Positions 46,798 to 56,529 of a stretch of DNA of 64,000 nt are shown here, in pieces. The translations under genes and the position numbers were made by a program. The DNA is taken from NCBI GenBank assembly GCA_016699165.1, contig CP064963.1, forward strand, positions 4,960,001-5,024,000. The letters run 5' to 3'. The notes under the pieces are model-generated. The model had not been told where the DNA came from and ran no database searches. It worked only from the letters and a program-made list of their open reading frames with translations. Source of the DNA: Candidatus Melainabacteria bacterium (GTDB lineage Bacteria; Cyanobacteriota; Vampirovibrionia; Obscuribacterales; Obscuribacteraceae). How positions within the stretch are numbered: the stretch's first letter is position 1; each line of letters begins with the position of its first letter.

Positions 46798-48276
46798 CTA
46801 CTTTTTCAAGTGCAGACGGGCATTAGCCACGTTTACACCCTTTGGATTCAACTTCAAATAAGTTTTGAATTCACGCTCAGCTTCGCTTTTCTTGCCCATT
46901 TTCTCAAGTAGAAGGGCTCGGTTGTAATGCAGAACCGGAAATTTGCCCGAAGATTGCACAATACCCATTTTAAATGCCTGGTCTGCTAAATCGAGCTTGC
47001 CTTCTTGTTTGAGCAACATGCCATGCAAATTAAATGCCAGGGGACAGGTCTCACCCAGCTTCTTGGCTGTGGCAACAGCCTTTTCGCACTCGAAGAATGC
47101 AGCGTTACTGTCGCCAGATAGTCTCAGCGCCTGGGCTAAATTGTAGTGCAATAGCGGCACTGTGCCTGAATCTTCAAGCATGATAGCTTTCTTGAAATAT
47201 TCGACCGCTTCTTGTGCTTTGGTCGAATTGCCTTGCTGGGTGAGGGCTAGACCAAATAAGTTCCAAAATTGAGGATTGGCAGAAATAGAACTTTTTACTA
47301 CTTTGCGGCAGTCCCATTCAGCTTCGACATATTTTCCCGTCTTTATATAACCGGTTATATTTTTGATGGTGCCATTTTCAGAACTGTCTTGTTTGGGCGC
47401 TTCTTCTGTCATTCCAAGCGACTTTCGCATAGCCAGAATCTTTTGTCTGGTATCGTTAATGTAGGCAGGTTCTGTTTCGAATTTGAGTGACTGATTGAAG
47501 GCATCAAGCGCGTTTTTGAGGTCATTTTTGCGCTCAAGCACAAGTCCTAAATGATAATAAGCAAGCGCGTAATCGGGCTTAAGCTTGATGGCAAGCCGAC
47601 CTTCTTTTTCTGCCTGATCTAAATTATCGAGACAATAATAAGTACTGGCAAGGCCATTGTGGGCGAAAGCAAAGCTTGCATCAGCTTCGACCGATTTTTT
47701 GAATTGCTCAAGCGCTTCGTCATAACGCTTTTGGTCGCGCAAAACATTTCCTAAACTGTAATGCAACTTTGCATCTTTGCCTTTAGTAAGGCGTAATGCC
47801 ATTTTGTAGAGCGACTCGGATTCGGCATATTGTTTTAACTTATAGCGAACCACAGCTAGATTGCACAAACTAGGCAGAAAAGTGGGGTTGATATCAATCG
47901 CCTTTTCATAAGCGTTTGCTGCTTGAGTCAAATCTCCAGAGCGATAGTAAACAAGCCCAATATTGTTGTGCGCCTCAAAGCAACGCCCATTTATACTGAG
48001 TGCCTTTTCAAACGAGATTTTGGCTTGAGGGAAATTGCCTTTTTTTAGAAGCTCGCTGCCTTCTTGCAAATATTCGTAAATTTGCGCAGGATACTTGGAA
48101 TTATTAAAATCGTTAGAGTTATTGCTATCTGCACTTTGAGCAGATGCGCCAAGCAAGGCTTCGCCGCTTGCAAAACTGCACAATAAAGTAAGCATCAAAA
48201 GACCACCGAGTAATCGCCTTTGGCGAGGCGATTTTTGCGTAATCTTGCTGGAAATGGCTTTGTCTGTGATCTGCAT
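46798..48276 (-). CDS. Exported TPR protein
   Basis: A 492-residue protein with an N-terminal signal segment (LLGGLLMLTLLCSFASG, residues about 23-40) followed by about a dozen tetratricopeptide repeats (AHNNIGLVYYRSGDLTQAA, ALAYYHLGLVLERKNDLKN and others). It probably works as a periplasmic or surface protein scaffold. It is transcribed divergently from mfd. No specific partner can be named. Confidence 0.8.
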   Translation of the reverse strand: MQITDKAISSKITQKSPRQRRLLGGLLMLTLLCSFASGEALLGASAQSADSNNSNDFNNSKYPAQIYEYLQEGSELLKKGNFPQAKISFEKALSINGRCFEAHNNIGLVYYRSGDLTQAANAYEKAIDINPTFLPSLCNLAVVRYKLKQYAESESLYKMALRLTKGKDAKLHYSLGNVLRDQKRYDEALEQFKKSVEADASFAFAHNGLASTYYCLDNLDQAEKEGRLAIKLKPDYALAYYHLGLVLERKNDLKNALDAFNQSLKFETEPAYINDTRQKILAMRKSLGMTEEAPKQDSSENGTIKNITGYIKTGKYVEAEWDCRKVVKSSISANPQFWNLFGLALTQQGNSTKAQEAVEYFKKAIMLEDSGTVPLLHYNLAQALRLSGDSNAAFFECEKAVATAKKLGETCPLAFNLHGMLLKQEGKLDLADQAFKMGIVQSSGKFPVLHYNRALLLEKMGKKSEAEREFKTYLKLNPKGVNVANARLHLKK

Positions 48277-48348
48277 CTTTGCTTATGCTAATATACAAGA
48301 TTCGCTCTTTAAGCTCTCATGCTTATCAATAATATAGGCGTTTAACTC

Positions 48349-51300
48349 TTGAGAGTAGCCCCGTCCAATTACATGCGCAATAATCCTCTAGCGGCATCTC
48401 TTTATGAGCTTTTCCTGAACAGTCCTAAGTTTGCCCGCCTCATAACACGCGTCAATAGATCTAAAGAGGCGAAGGATAACGAGCTAAATATTTCTGGTTT
48501 GACAGACTCGGCTAAAACTTTGATTTTGTCGGTCATGCAGCACCAGGTCAAAAAGCCGCTTGTGATGATATGTCAGGATAATCACAGCGCAGCGCATTAT
48601 CATCAAGAATTTACCAATCTTTCGCGCTTTAAAGTGCTCTGGTATCCAGCCTCTGAAGTGTCGCCTTATGAGCAAGTGTTGAGCGGACCAGATAACGTGG
48701 CTGCCCAAATGGAAGTGTTGCGCACACTTTCTGATATGAAAAATAATGAGCAAGGTGAGCCCTATGTAATTATTGTGGCTGCGCGTGCATTGATGCAGCG
48801 AGTGCTCGATGCCGATACTTTGTCGCGCAATACAGTAAAGCTAAGAGTTGGAGAAAATATAAATACAGACAAGCTTGCCACTGACCTTGTAAAGCTTGGC
48901 TATAGTCGCGAAACTCTGGTTACACTGCGTGGCGAATTCAGTATCAGGGGCGATATCGTCGATATTTATCCAAGTTCGGGACCGCCTGTGCGGGTCGAAT
49001 TATTTGGTGACGAAGTTGAGTCGATTAGACTCTTTAATATAGACAATCAGCGCTCTTTTGAAGAGAACAAAGTGCTTGAGATTCCGCCACGCTGGTGGAT
49101 TGTTCTAGACGAGCACGAAGACTCGCGCACCAAGTTAGCAGAGCGCCTGCGCGAAGCAGCCAAAGCTGCCATCGCCAAGCTTGAGCCTAATCCCGGAGAT
49201 ACGCTGCGCTCAATTATGGATGGCGATTTAGAAGCCATCGAATCTGGTGCCTATCCAGAATCAATTGAGTATTACGCACCATATATATCTGACAAGTTTG
49301 CCACCTTAATAGATTACTTGCCGAGCGATGCCATACTTGCCATCGACGAATATGATTCTATTGCCCAGAGTCTTTCTTCGTTTGAAGAAAAAATCGATCG
49401 AAATGTCCATGAAGGTCTTGAGAACGGGCGTCTTTTACCCTTGCCTCGCAAATTGCATCTTGAGCAAAAAGATGTATTTGAGCAATTAAAACAATTCCAG
49501 AAAGCATATTTATCCAGTCTGCCAATTTTTGATCCAGAGCTTGCAGGCTCTGATGCTGCTCAAAAAATGGTGATTGATTTCAACTCGGTGCCGATTCAAA
49601 AATTCGGTAACGACATGAGCAAAGTAATGACGCGGGTAAAAGAAGCTCGTGCTGCTGGAAAAGCAATAATTGTTTCGACCGACCAGCCACAGCGCTTGAT
49701 GGGACTTTTGCGTGAGTGGGATTGTCTTGCCACTTATTTGCCCACATCAGACGATGCCACTCCTGTTCAAACAGATGTGCAAGATACAACTCAGCATGGA
49801 AAAGTTTTTGTCACTCGCAATGGCTTTATCCATGGCTTTTCGCTTGAAGAAGAAAACATAGTTAGTATCACCGATGGTGAAATGTTTGGTTTGAAGCGCA
49901 AACCAACAGTCTATCGAAAAAATGCTGTCGAGAAAAACGTCGAAAAATTTACTTCTGTCGCCGACCTTACTGTGGGCGATTATGTCGTTCATATTAAACA
50001 GGGCATCGGACAATTTACCGGTATTCAACGTCTTACTGTAGACACTCAACAAAGAGAATATTTGACAGTCCAGTATTCGGGCGACGACAAATTATACGTG
50101 CCTGTAGACCAGATACACATGTTGTCGCGCTACAGAGGTGCAGGCGATAACGCGCCAAGACTGTCTAAATTAGGTGGCTCCGAGTGGGAGAACACTAAAA
50201 AGAAAGTCAAAAAATCGGTCCGTCGCATTGCCGAAGACCTGGTCAATTTGTATGCACTCAGAGCTAAACAAGTTGGTTTTCAAAGTTTGCCAGACACTCC
50301 ATGGCAGTACGAAATGGAAGAAGGATTCCCATTTGAAGAAACGCCAGATCAATGGCAAGCCATTATGGATGTCAAAAAAGATCTCGAATCAGATAAGCCG
50401 ATGGACAGGCTCATTCTGGGAGATGTCGGGTTTGGTAAGACCGAAGTTGCAATTCGTGGCATTTTCAAAATGGTCATGTCAGGCAAGCAAGCCGCTGTGC
50501 TTGTTCCTACTACTATTCTTGCTCAACAGCACTTCAATAATATAAGTGACAGATTTGCTGCTTATCCAATTAGAGTTGGCTTGCTCAATAGATTTAGAAC
50601 GCCAAAAGAACAACGCGAAGTTGTTCGTCGTCTAGGTACTGGCGAGTGCGATGTTGTTGTAGGCACTCACAGAATGCTGCAAAAAGACATGTCGTTTAAA
50701 GATCTAGGTTTGGTCGTAATCGACGAAGAGCATAGATTTGGTGTGGCGCACAAAGAGAAATTAAAACAATTGCGAGTAGCTGTAGATGTGCTTACAATGT
50801 CGGCTACGCCAATTCCAAGAACTTTGCACATGGCACTATCGGGAGTGCGCGACTTATCTAATATAAGTACGCCACCAAGCAATAGAAATCCGGTCAAAAC
50901 ATTTGTGGGCGAATACAAATTGCCTTTAGTCAGAACCGCTATATTGCACGAGTTAGAGCGTGGCGGTCAGATATATTTCGTCCATAATAGAGTCGAGTCT
51001 ATCGAACAAGTAGCAATGGAATTAAAAGACCTGGTGCCAGAAGCACGCATAAGTATCGGTCATGGTCAAATGCCTGAGCACGTACTAGAAAACGTGATGC
51101 TTGCATTCAACGCACATGAGTTCGATATTTTGGTATGCACCACTATTATCGAATCTGGTTTAGATATTCCAAACAGCAATACAATAATAATAGATGACGC
51201 AGACAAATTTGGTCTGGCTCAGCTTTATCAATTGCGTGGTCGTGTTGGCAGAAGCGATGTGCAAGCGTATTGTTATTGTCTTTATAAACCACAAAAAATT

Positions 51301-52002
51301 CTAAGCGATCAGGCTCAAAGCAGACTGAAAGCTGTTCGCGAATTCACATCGCTTGGATCTGGTTACATGATTGCAATGCGCGACATGGAAATTCGAGGCG
51401 TTGGAAACATACTTGGTGCCGAACAGCACGGGCACATGGTATCAGTCGGTTATGACTTATATTGCAAACTATTAGACGAATCAGTCTCTGAGCTTAAAGG
51501 TGCACCACGCTCGTCTACGCTTGATAGTCAGATTGATTTGAACGTTACAGCCTATCTGCCTGAAACTTATGTTCAAGACAATAGACAAAGACTAATCGAA
51601 TATAAACGTCTTGCAGATGTTGTGACCATGCGCGAGTTGGAGCTTATTAACTCAGAGTGGCGCGATAGATTCGGCAAAGTTCCAGACGAAGCTCAACAGC
51701 TGATGGACGTAGTAAAACTGCGTATGCTTGCAAGCGATGCCAATATTTCAGCCATCAAGCCAGACTTCCAGGGCATTAGATTATCTGTCAGTTATCGTTT
51801 GCAACAGTGGCTACCAATTCAAAATAAATTGCCTAAACACTTGAGCCGATTAACCACTTACAAACCTGGTCAAGCAGGTGGACAGGGTGCTCAGCCTTCG
51901 GTAATTGTAAAGGTGGATGGACTATCGGCAGTTGAACAGTTAAACTTGCTAATTGAATTAATCTCTTCGATGCTGGCTTTTGGTGCTTCAAGAACAACAT
52001 AA
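48349..52002 (+). CDS. mfd: Transcription-repair coupling factor
   Basis: A 1217-residue helicase-like translocase that removes stalled RNA polymerase and recruits UvrA. It has an N-terminal UvrB-like region, the RNA-polymerase-interaction domain (YVVHIKQGIGQFTGI, residues about 545-560), Walker A LGDVGFGKTEVA, DEEH box VVIDEEHRFGV, motif III TMSATPIPRTLHMA and motif VI QLRGRVGRS. A TRCF C-terminal domain follows. Start is TTG at 48349 or ATG at 48373; neither has a strong ribosome site. Its TAA shares a base with the next ATG. Confidence 0.96.
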   Translation: MRVAPSNYMRNNPLAASLYELFLNSPKFARLITRVNRSKEAKDNELNISGLTDSAKTLILSVMQHQVKKPLVMICQDNHSAAHYHQEFTNLSRFKVLWYPASEVSPYEQVLSGPDNVAAQMEVLRTLSDMKNNEQGEPYVIIVAARALMQRVLDADTLSRNTVKLRVGENINTDKLATDLVKLGYSRETLVTLRGEFSIRGDIVDIYPSSGPPVRVELFGDEVESIRLFNIDNQRSFEENKVLEIPPRWWIVLDEHEDSRTKLAERLREAAKAAIAKLEPNPGDTLRSIMDGDLEAIESGAYPESIEYYAPYISDKFATLIDYLPSDAILAIDEYDSIAQSLSSFEEKIDRNVHEGLENGRLLPLPRKLHLEQKDVFEQLKQFQKAYLSSLPIFDPELAGSDAAQKMVIDFNSVPIQKFGNDMSKVMTRVKEARAAGKAIIVSTDQPQRLMGLLREWDCLATYLPTSDDATPVQTDVQDTTQHGKVFVTRNGFIHGFSLEEENIVSITDGEMFGLKRKPTVYRKNAVEKNVEKFTSVADLTVGDYVVHIKQGIGQFTGIQRLTVDTQQREYLTVQYSGDDKLYVPVDQIHMLSRYRGAGDNAPRLSKLGGSEWENTKKKVKKSVRRIAEDLVNLYALRAKQVGFQSLPDTPWQYEMEEGFPFEETPDQWQAIMDVKKDLESDKPMDRLILGDVGFGKTEVAIRGIFKMVMSGKQAAVLVPTTILAQQHFNNISDRFAAYPIRVGLLNRFRTPKEQREVVRRLGTGECDVVVGTHRMLQKDMSFKDLGLVVIDEEHRFGVAHKEKLKQLRVAVDVLTMSATPIPRTLHMALSGVRDLSNISTPPSNRNPVKTFVGEYKLPLVRTAILHELERGGQIYFVHNRVESIEQVAMELKDLVPEARISIGHGQMPEHVLENVMLAFNAHEFDILVCTTIIESGLDIPNSNTIIIDDADKFGLAQLYQLRGRVGRSDVQAYCYCLYKPQKILSDQAQSRLKAVREFTSLGSGYMIAMRDMEIRGVGNILGAEQHGHMVSVGYDLYCKLLDESVSELKGAPRSSTLDSQIDLNVTAYLPETYVQDNRQRLIEYKRLADVVTMRELELINSEWRDRFGKVPDEAQQLMDVVKLRMLASDANISAIKPDFQGIRLSVSYRLQQWLPIQNKLPKHLSRLTTYKPGQAGGQGAQPSVIVKVDGLSAVEQLNLLIELISSMLAFGASRTT

Positions 52003-53399
52003 TGCAAAAAAATATAATTACTAAATTGGCTGCTCTTACACTTGGTGTCATTTTTGCTTTCGCTGGTTGTGCCACCAAAAATACAGACAACGCCGACACC
52101 AAACTCGGTGCCACTAATAATGCTCAAAAATCGGCAGTTGATTTTTATTCTGGCAAAATTTCAAACCTGGAATTTAAATCCAGTCTGATTGAAAAAATAC
52201 GCAAAGAAAATCTTGGCGATCAAATAGTTATTTTTAAAATCGGCAACGAAAGCGTCAATGTAGGCGACTTTAAAAATTCATTCAAAGCAATGCAAGCACA
52301 AATGAAATTGTTGCTCAATCAAACTCCAGGCATGGAGCAACGAATGGTTGAGCAAGCCAAACAACTTAATATCAGTTTGACACCAGACGAACAATCTAAG
52401 CTTATAGCCATGGCTCACCAGCGTGGTGGAGCCAGTTTAGATAAAACACTCAAAGATCAAAATATTTCAGTTGCCGATTTCGATAAGCAAGTTTTGCAAA
52501 TGGGACTGGCTATAAAAGTGATAACTTCGACCGTCGAGCAATCTTGTTTAAATCAACTAATAACTAAGTGTCTTTTGATAGATGGCGCTTATCAGGCTGG
52601 TCTTGCTAAGGCTGCCTATAGTAATTATGTCGATTACAAAGGCTCAGCTGAGTATAAAGAAATCTTGAAAGTGACCGACATCACTCCCACTCAATTGCAA
52701 GAGCAAATCATCAAAGAAGGTCTTGCCGAAGCGATGCAAGATCGAATTTTATCCGATGTTCGCATCTCGAACAAAGATGTATTCGACTTTTATGTCCAGG
52801 AAAAAGACAGATTCAAAAGCGAAGGATTAGTTCATTGGGCTCAAATATTTTTTGCTTCGCCCAAAGCTGAATTGAAGCGTAATCCCAGTATGATCGCTTA
52901 TATAAAGACCGCCGATCCCAAAATGACTGATGCAGATATTGCAAAGCGATTAGAAGATGGCGAAGTGATTCAGCGCAAAAAAGCTCTATACGATTTACGT
53001 AAAGCTCTGACCGGTTCTGATTTTGCCAAACTGGCAAACGAAGACACAGATGACCGCGAAGCCAAGCAAGCTAAGTCTGGCGGTGACATGGGTTATATGT
53101 CTCAAAGCGAGCTTGAATCGAACGAAGTGTTTGCGCCAATTTCAAAAGCGCTTAAAGCGATGCAGCCAAATCAAATTTATCCGCAATTAATTGAAACGCC
53201 TTACGGTTGGCATGTAATCAAATTGATTAATAGACCAAAAGACGTCGTTCCATTTTCTGAAATCAAAGATGGACTGAAAGCTTCGCTCATTGCAAAAAGC
53301 AAAGAGGCAATAATCAAGCAGTGGATTGCCAAACAGCAAGAAGTAAAGAGTCTGGACGTAGCAAAAGAATTCTCTGACTGTCTCTCCTTTTCTGGTTGA
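52002..53399 (+). CDS. PpiC/SurA-like peptidyl-prolyl isomerase lipoprotein
   Basis: A 465-residue protein with a lipoprotein signal peptide (lipobox FAGC, Cys near residue 23) and a SurA-like N-terminal chaperone region. A parvulin-type rotamase domain follows, recognisable from VHWAQIFFAS, FAKLANEDTDD, KSGGDMGYMSQSEL and ETPYGWHVIKLINR. It would help fold exported proteins outside the inner membrane. Its ATG overlaps the mfd stop by one base, so it is coupled to mfd translation; no functional link to mfd is evident. Confidence 0.85.
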   Translation: MQKNIITKLAALTLGVIFAFAGCATKNTDNADTKLGATNNAQKSAVDFYSGKISNLEFKSSLIEKIRKENLGDQIVIFKIGNESVNVGDFKNSFKAMQAQMKLLLNQTPGMEQRMVEQAKQLNISLTPDEQSKLIAMAHQRGGASLDKTLKDQNISVADFDKQVLQMGLAIKVITSTVEQSCLNQLITKCLLIDGAYQAGLAKAAYSNYVDYKGSAEYKEILKVTDITPTQLQEQIIKEGLAEAMQDRILSDVRISNKDVFDFYVQEKDRFKSEGLVHWAQIFFASPKAELKRNPSMIAYIKTADPKMTDADIAKRLEDGEVIQRKKALYDLRKALTGSDFAKLANEDTDDREAKQAKSGGDMGYMSQSELESNEVFAPISKALKAMQPNQIYPQLIETPYGWHVIKLINRPKDVVPFSEIKDGLKASLIAKSKEAIIKQWIAKQQEVKSLDVAKEFSDCLSFSG

Positions 53400-53449
53400 T
53401 AATCTGGCATAATGTGCCATGCATCCAAAGTTAATTGAGGATATCAAGA

Positions 53450-54322
53450 ATGTTGTCTAAGTCGGGTTTGTTCGTTTTAAGTTTGTCCTGTGCTTCTTTG
53501 CTCCTGTCGGTCAATTCAGCCGAAGCAAAAAAAACAGAAAAAACGACCGTCAAAGTTACTAAGGAAAAAGTAGAAGTAAAGAAGACTGCTTCCAAAGTAA
53601 ACGCCGGAGCCTACGAAGCGAATAGAGAGGGCACCAAACTTGGTATGTACGAGCACCCTCACCAAGCGCTTGAGAAGTTCAACGAAGCTATCAAGCTCGA
53701 CGCGAACTACGCTCTAGCTTATGCCAACCGTGGCAACACCCTCATGTTGCTTGGCAAAACTAGCGAAGCACTAAAAGACCTCGACAAAGCTATTGCTCTC
53801 GATTCCAATCTGGCAGTGGCTTACGCTAATCGCTCATGGGCATATAACGTGATGCGCAACTACAAAGCGGCAGTTGCTGACTGCGACAAAGCAATCAAGC
53901 TCAACTCAAAACTGGTTCTTGCTTACACTAACCGCGCTCACGCCCACAACAAATTGGGCAACCATCAAGCCGCACTTGCAGATTGCAATCTAGCCATCAA
54001 AACCAATCCTGAATTTGCACCAGCTTACGTCAACCGCTCGCACACAAATATCGGACTGAAAGATTACAAAGCAGCTATTCAAGACGCTAATAAAGCAATC
54101 GAATTGAATCCAGGTTCCGCTAAAGCTTATCTCAACCGTGGTCACGCACTTCGTCACCTTGGCGAACTCGATGAGTCTATGGCTGATTTCGACAAAGCCA
54201 TTGCTCTCAACAAGACTCTAGGCGCTGCTTACTTCAATCGCTCTGAGACATTGCAAGCTAAGTCAGACAAAGACATGGAAACAGCCAGAAAGCTCGGCTT
54301 CAGGACTACTGACGACAAATAG
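53450..54322 (+). CDS. Exported TPR protein
   Basis: A 290-residue protein with a signal peptide (LFVLSLSCASLLLSVNSAEA), a Lys/Thr-rich linker, and about six classic tetratricopeptide repeats (ALAYANRGNTLMLLGKTSEA and similar). I placed the start at ATG 53450 because GAGG precedes it by 9 nt; an in-frame TTG at 53435 would sit before that site. A periplasmic scaffolding role is likely. Confidence 0.82.
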   Translation: MLSKSGLFVLSLSCASLLLSVNSAEAKKTEKTTVKVTKEKVEVKKTASKVNAGAYEANREGTKLGMYEHPHQALEKFNEAIKLDANYALAYANRGNTLMLLGKTSEALKDLDKAIALDSNLAVAYANRSWAYNVMRNYKAAVADCDKAIKLNSKLVLAYTNRAHAHNKLGNHQAALADCNLAIKTNPEFAPAYVNRSHTNIGLKDYKAAIQDANKAIELNPGSAKAYLNRGHALRHLGELDESMADFDKAIALNKTLGAAYFNRSETLQAKSDKDMETARKLGFRTTDDK

Positions 54323-54328
54323 AGTTCG

Positions 54329-56008
54329 TTGCCTTTTACATTAGCCCATCCAGCAGCCGTTTTACCTTTCAGGCGGCTGTGTCCAGATAAACTCAACTTT
54401 GCTGCACTCGTGTTGGGCAGCATAAGTCCTGATTTCTTTTATTTTTTGAACTTCTGGAATGTTGGCGCGTATGGGCACACTTTGCCTGGCTCAGTTTTAA
54501 TTAGTCTTCCTGTTTGTTTGATATCGTATCTGGTGTTGCGCTTTTATAGCGTACCAATTGCTGAACTGTTGTTCGAGCCATTCGACAAAGCGCTAATTAA
54601 TGGCTTTGCTCAGAAATCTAGCTTTCTTGCGCTTGTGTTGTCTTTCTTAATTGGAATCTGGACTCATATCATTTGGGACAGTTTTACTCATGCTCATGGT
54701 TTTTTTGTAGATCGAATTCCACTCTTGCAAAGCTCTATAGGCTATTTCAATGGGCATGGAATCATGACCTATTCTATTTTTCAATACATAGGCTCTGCCA
54801 TTGGATTATTGATACTGGCTATCTGGTATCAAAAACGTCTGAGTAAAGAGCTAAACGAATCTATAAAAATAACCTGGCGCAAATCAATACGCTGGATTGC
54901 GTTTATCATTCTTGCATTAGTTGCCATCACAATCGAAGTGCTGCCTGAGCTTACCAACGCTCCCACTCTCGATATAGCGACACTTAAAAATATTGGCGTC
55001 TATAGTCTTTTTCACTTCTTGCGAGACTTTACGATTTTAATTGCACTAGTTGTGGTGGGACGGAAAATGCGTGCATCACTCTGGAACAAGAGTTTGATAT
55101 TACTTACTATCATTGTAGGTGGTGCCTCGGTGCTCGGCTTCTTCGGCGAAGCAAATGATATTTTTGAACTTCTAAGTCATTTGCGTTTTCTTCATTTTAT
55201 AGGTTTGCTATTTTTAGCAATAATGCTCATTTCCTGCCGCAATAGAATGTGGACTGCTATATCTCTTGTGTTTTGTTTCTTGAACGCAGCCGCCATAGCG
55301 CCGCTCTATATGCCTGTTTCCAGAGGGGACCATGCAAAGAAAATGTCTGTCCTGCAAATGAACTTGTGGGGTGGCAAGAATCGCAATTACAAAGAAGTGT
55401 TTGATGCGATAGAAAAATCAGATGCCGATGTTGTAGGAGTGTCAGAAGTAACTCAAACATGGGAGCAAAAGCTAGTCCAAGAACTCAAAGAAAAGTATCC
55501 GTATTATGTTACTCATAATTCAGTGCTGGAGCCGCGATACGGCGGTGTCGCTCTGTTTAGCAAATACAAGCTCGATAACCAAAAGACTATTCAGTTTCCA
55601 TCGAGTATGCGCACTCGAATCGAAGGAGATATAAATTTTCCTGAGCAAAAAACGCATATCGTATTATGTCATCCAAAAGTGCCAAAGCCAGGCACCACTT
55701 TTCGCAACGACGAACTTGACACTATAGCCGAATCCATTAGTTCGCAATCACTGCCATGTATTTTAATAGGTGATCTTAACTGCACGCCCTTTTCGCCCTA
55801 TTTCGACAAGTTGCTTTCTAAAAGCGGATTGCAAGATTCAGAGCGCGGTTATGGTATCCAACCAACATGGTCTTTGCATTGGCCAATGCCACTATTTCCA
55901 ATCGATCACTTGTTACATGCAAGTGAATTTATAACTACAAATAGACAATTGTTGAAGCCTGTGGGCTCAGATCATTCGCCACTATTAGTCGAGCTATCTT
56001 ATGAATAG
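54329..56008 (+). CDS. DUF4184 membrane domain fused to an endonuclease/exonuclease/phosphatase domain
   Basis: The 559-residue product joins two modules. Residues 1 to about 330 are a polytopic domain beginning MPFTLAHPAAVLPF, with LGSISPDFFYF and IWTHIIWDSFTHAHG, typical of DUF4184 membrane proteins (function unknown). Residues about 345-559 carry the EEP fold: LQMNLWGG, VGVSEVTQ, LIGDLNCTP, PIDHLLHA and VGSDHSPLL include the expected Asn, Glu, Asp/Asn and His residues. It could act on nucleic acid or on a phospholipid or sugar phosphate at the membrane. Start is TTG at 54329, 6 nt after the previous stop. Confidence 0.78.
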   Translation: MPFTLAHPAAVLPFRRLCPDKLNFAALVLGSISPDFFYFLNFWNVGAYGHTLPGSVLISLPVCLISYLVLRFYSVPIAELLFEPFDKALINGFAQKSSFLALVLSFLIGIWTHIIWDSFTHAHGFFVDRIPLLQSSIGYFNGHGIMTYSIFQYIGSAIGLLILAIWYQKRLSKELNESIKITWRKSIRWIAFIILALVAITIEVLPELTNAPTLDIATLKNIGVYSLFHFLRDFTILIALVVVGRKMRASLWNKSLILLTIIVGGASVLGFFGEANDIFELLSHLRFLHFIGLLFLAIMLISCRNRMWTAISLVFCFLNAAAIAPLYMPVSRGDHAKKMSVLQMNLWGGKNRNYKEVFDAIEKSDADVVGVSEVTQTWEQKLVQELKEKYPYYVTHNSVLEPRYGGVALFSKYKLDNQKTIQFPSSMRTRIEGDINFPEQKTHIVLCHPKVPKPGTTFRNDELDTIAESISSQSLPCILIGDLNCTPFSPYFDKLLSKSGLQDSERGYGIQPTWSLHWPMPLFPIDHLLHASEFITTNRQLLKPVGSDHSPLLVELSYE

Positions 56009-56528
56009 ATTGTTTATCGCCACATTTTTAAATGAATCAGAGAAAGATTTATTAGCGTCTCTTTTAGGTTCGAGCAAATCTTTTATAAGTTCTGACAAAT
56101 GGCATTTAACCTGGATGTTTCTAGGCGATTGCAAGAAAGAACTTGAACCTGAGATTTTGCAGATACTGGAAGAAACGGCTACAAATTGTAAATCTCAAAA
56201 AATTACTTACGACAAATTTTCAATTTGGCCATCAAGTAATCGACCAAGAGTTGGAGTGCTCGAATCATCAGCGCCACCATCTGAGTTTGTCGCATCAGTA
56301 GAGCAAATGCAAAAGAAATTGGCGCCATTGCTTACAAGTCCAGGTGAGCAACACGGACATTTTAAGCCGCATATTACTATCGCTCGATTTAAAAATCAAT
56401 CGATCGACCAGACTCAGTTCAATACAGAATCTCTACCTTTGATTCAAAATGTAAGCGAGGTCGCGCTTGTAATGAGCGATTTTAAGTCATACAAAGTAAT
56501 CGAAAAATTTTCATTGAGGCAAGAATAG
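56001..56528 (+). CDS. thpR: RNA 2',3'-cyclic phosphodiesterase (2H family)
   Basis: A 175-residue 2H phosphoesterase with the two HxT motifs, WHLTWMFLG and KPHITIARF, separated by about 80 residues. Members open 2',3'-cyclic phosphates on RNA; the physiological substrate is uncertain. It overlaps the end of the DUF4184-EEP gene by 8 nt, so it is translationally coupled to it, which hints at a shared RNA-end or phosphoester role. Confidence 0.85.
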   Translation: MNRLFIATFLNESEKDLLASLLGSSKSFISSDKWHLTWMFLGDCKKELEPEILQILEETATNCKSQKITYDKFSIWPSSNRPRVGVLESSAPPSEFVASVEQMQKKLAPLLTSPGEQHGHFKPHITIARFKNQSIDQTQFNTESLPLIQNVSEVALVMSDFKSYKVIEKFSLRQE

Positions 56529-56529
56529 T

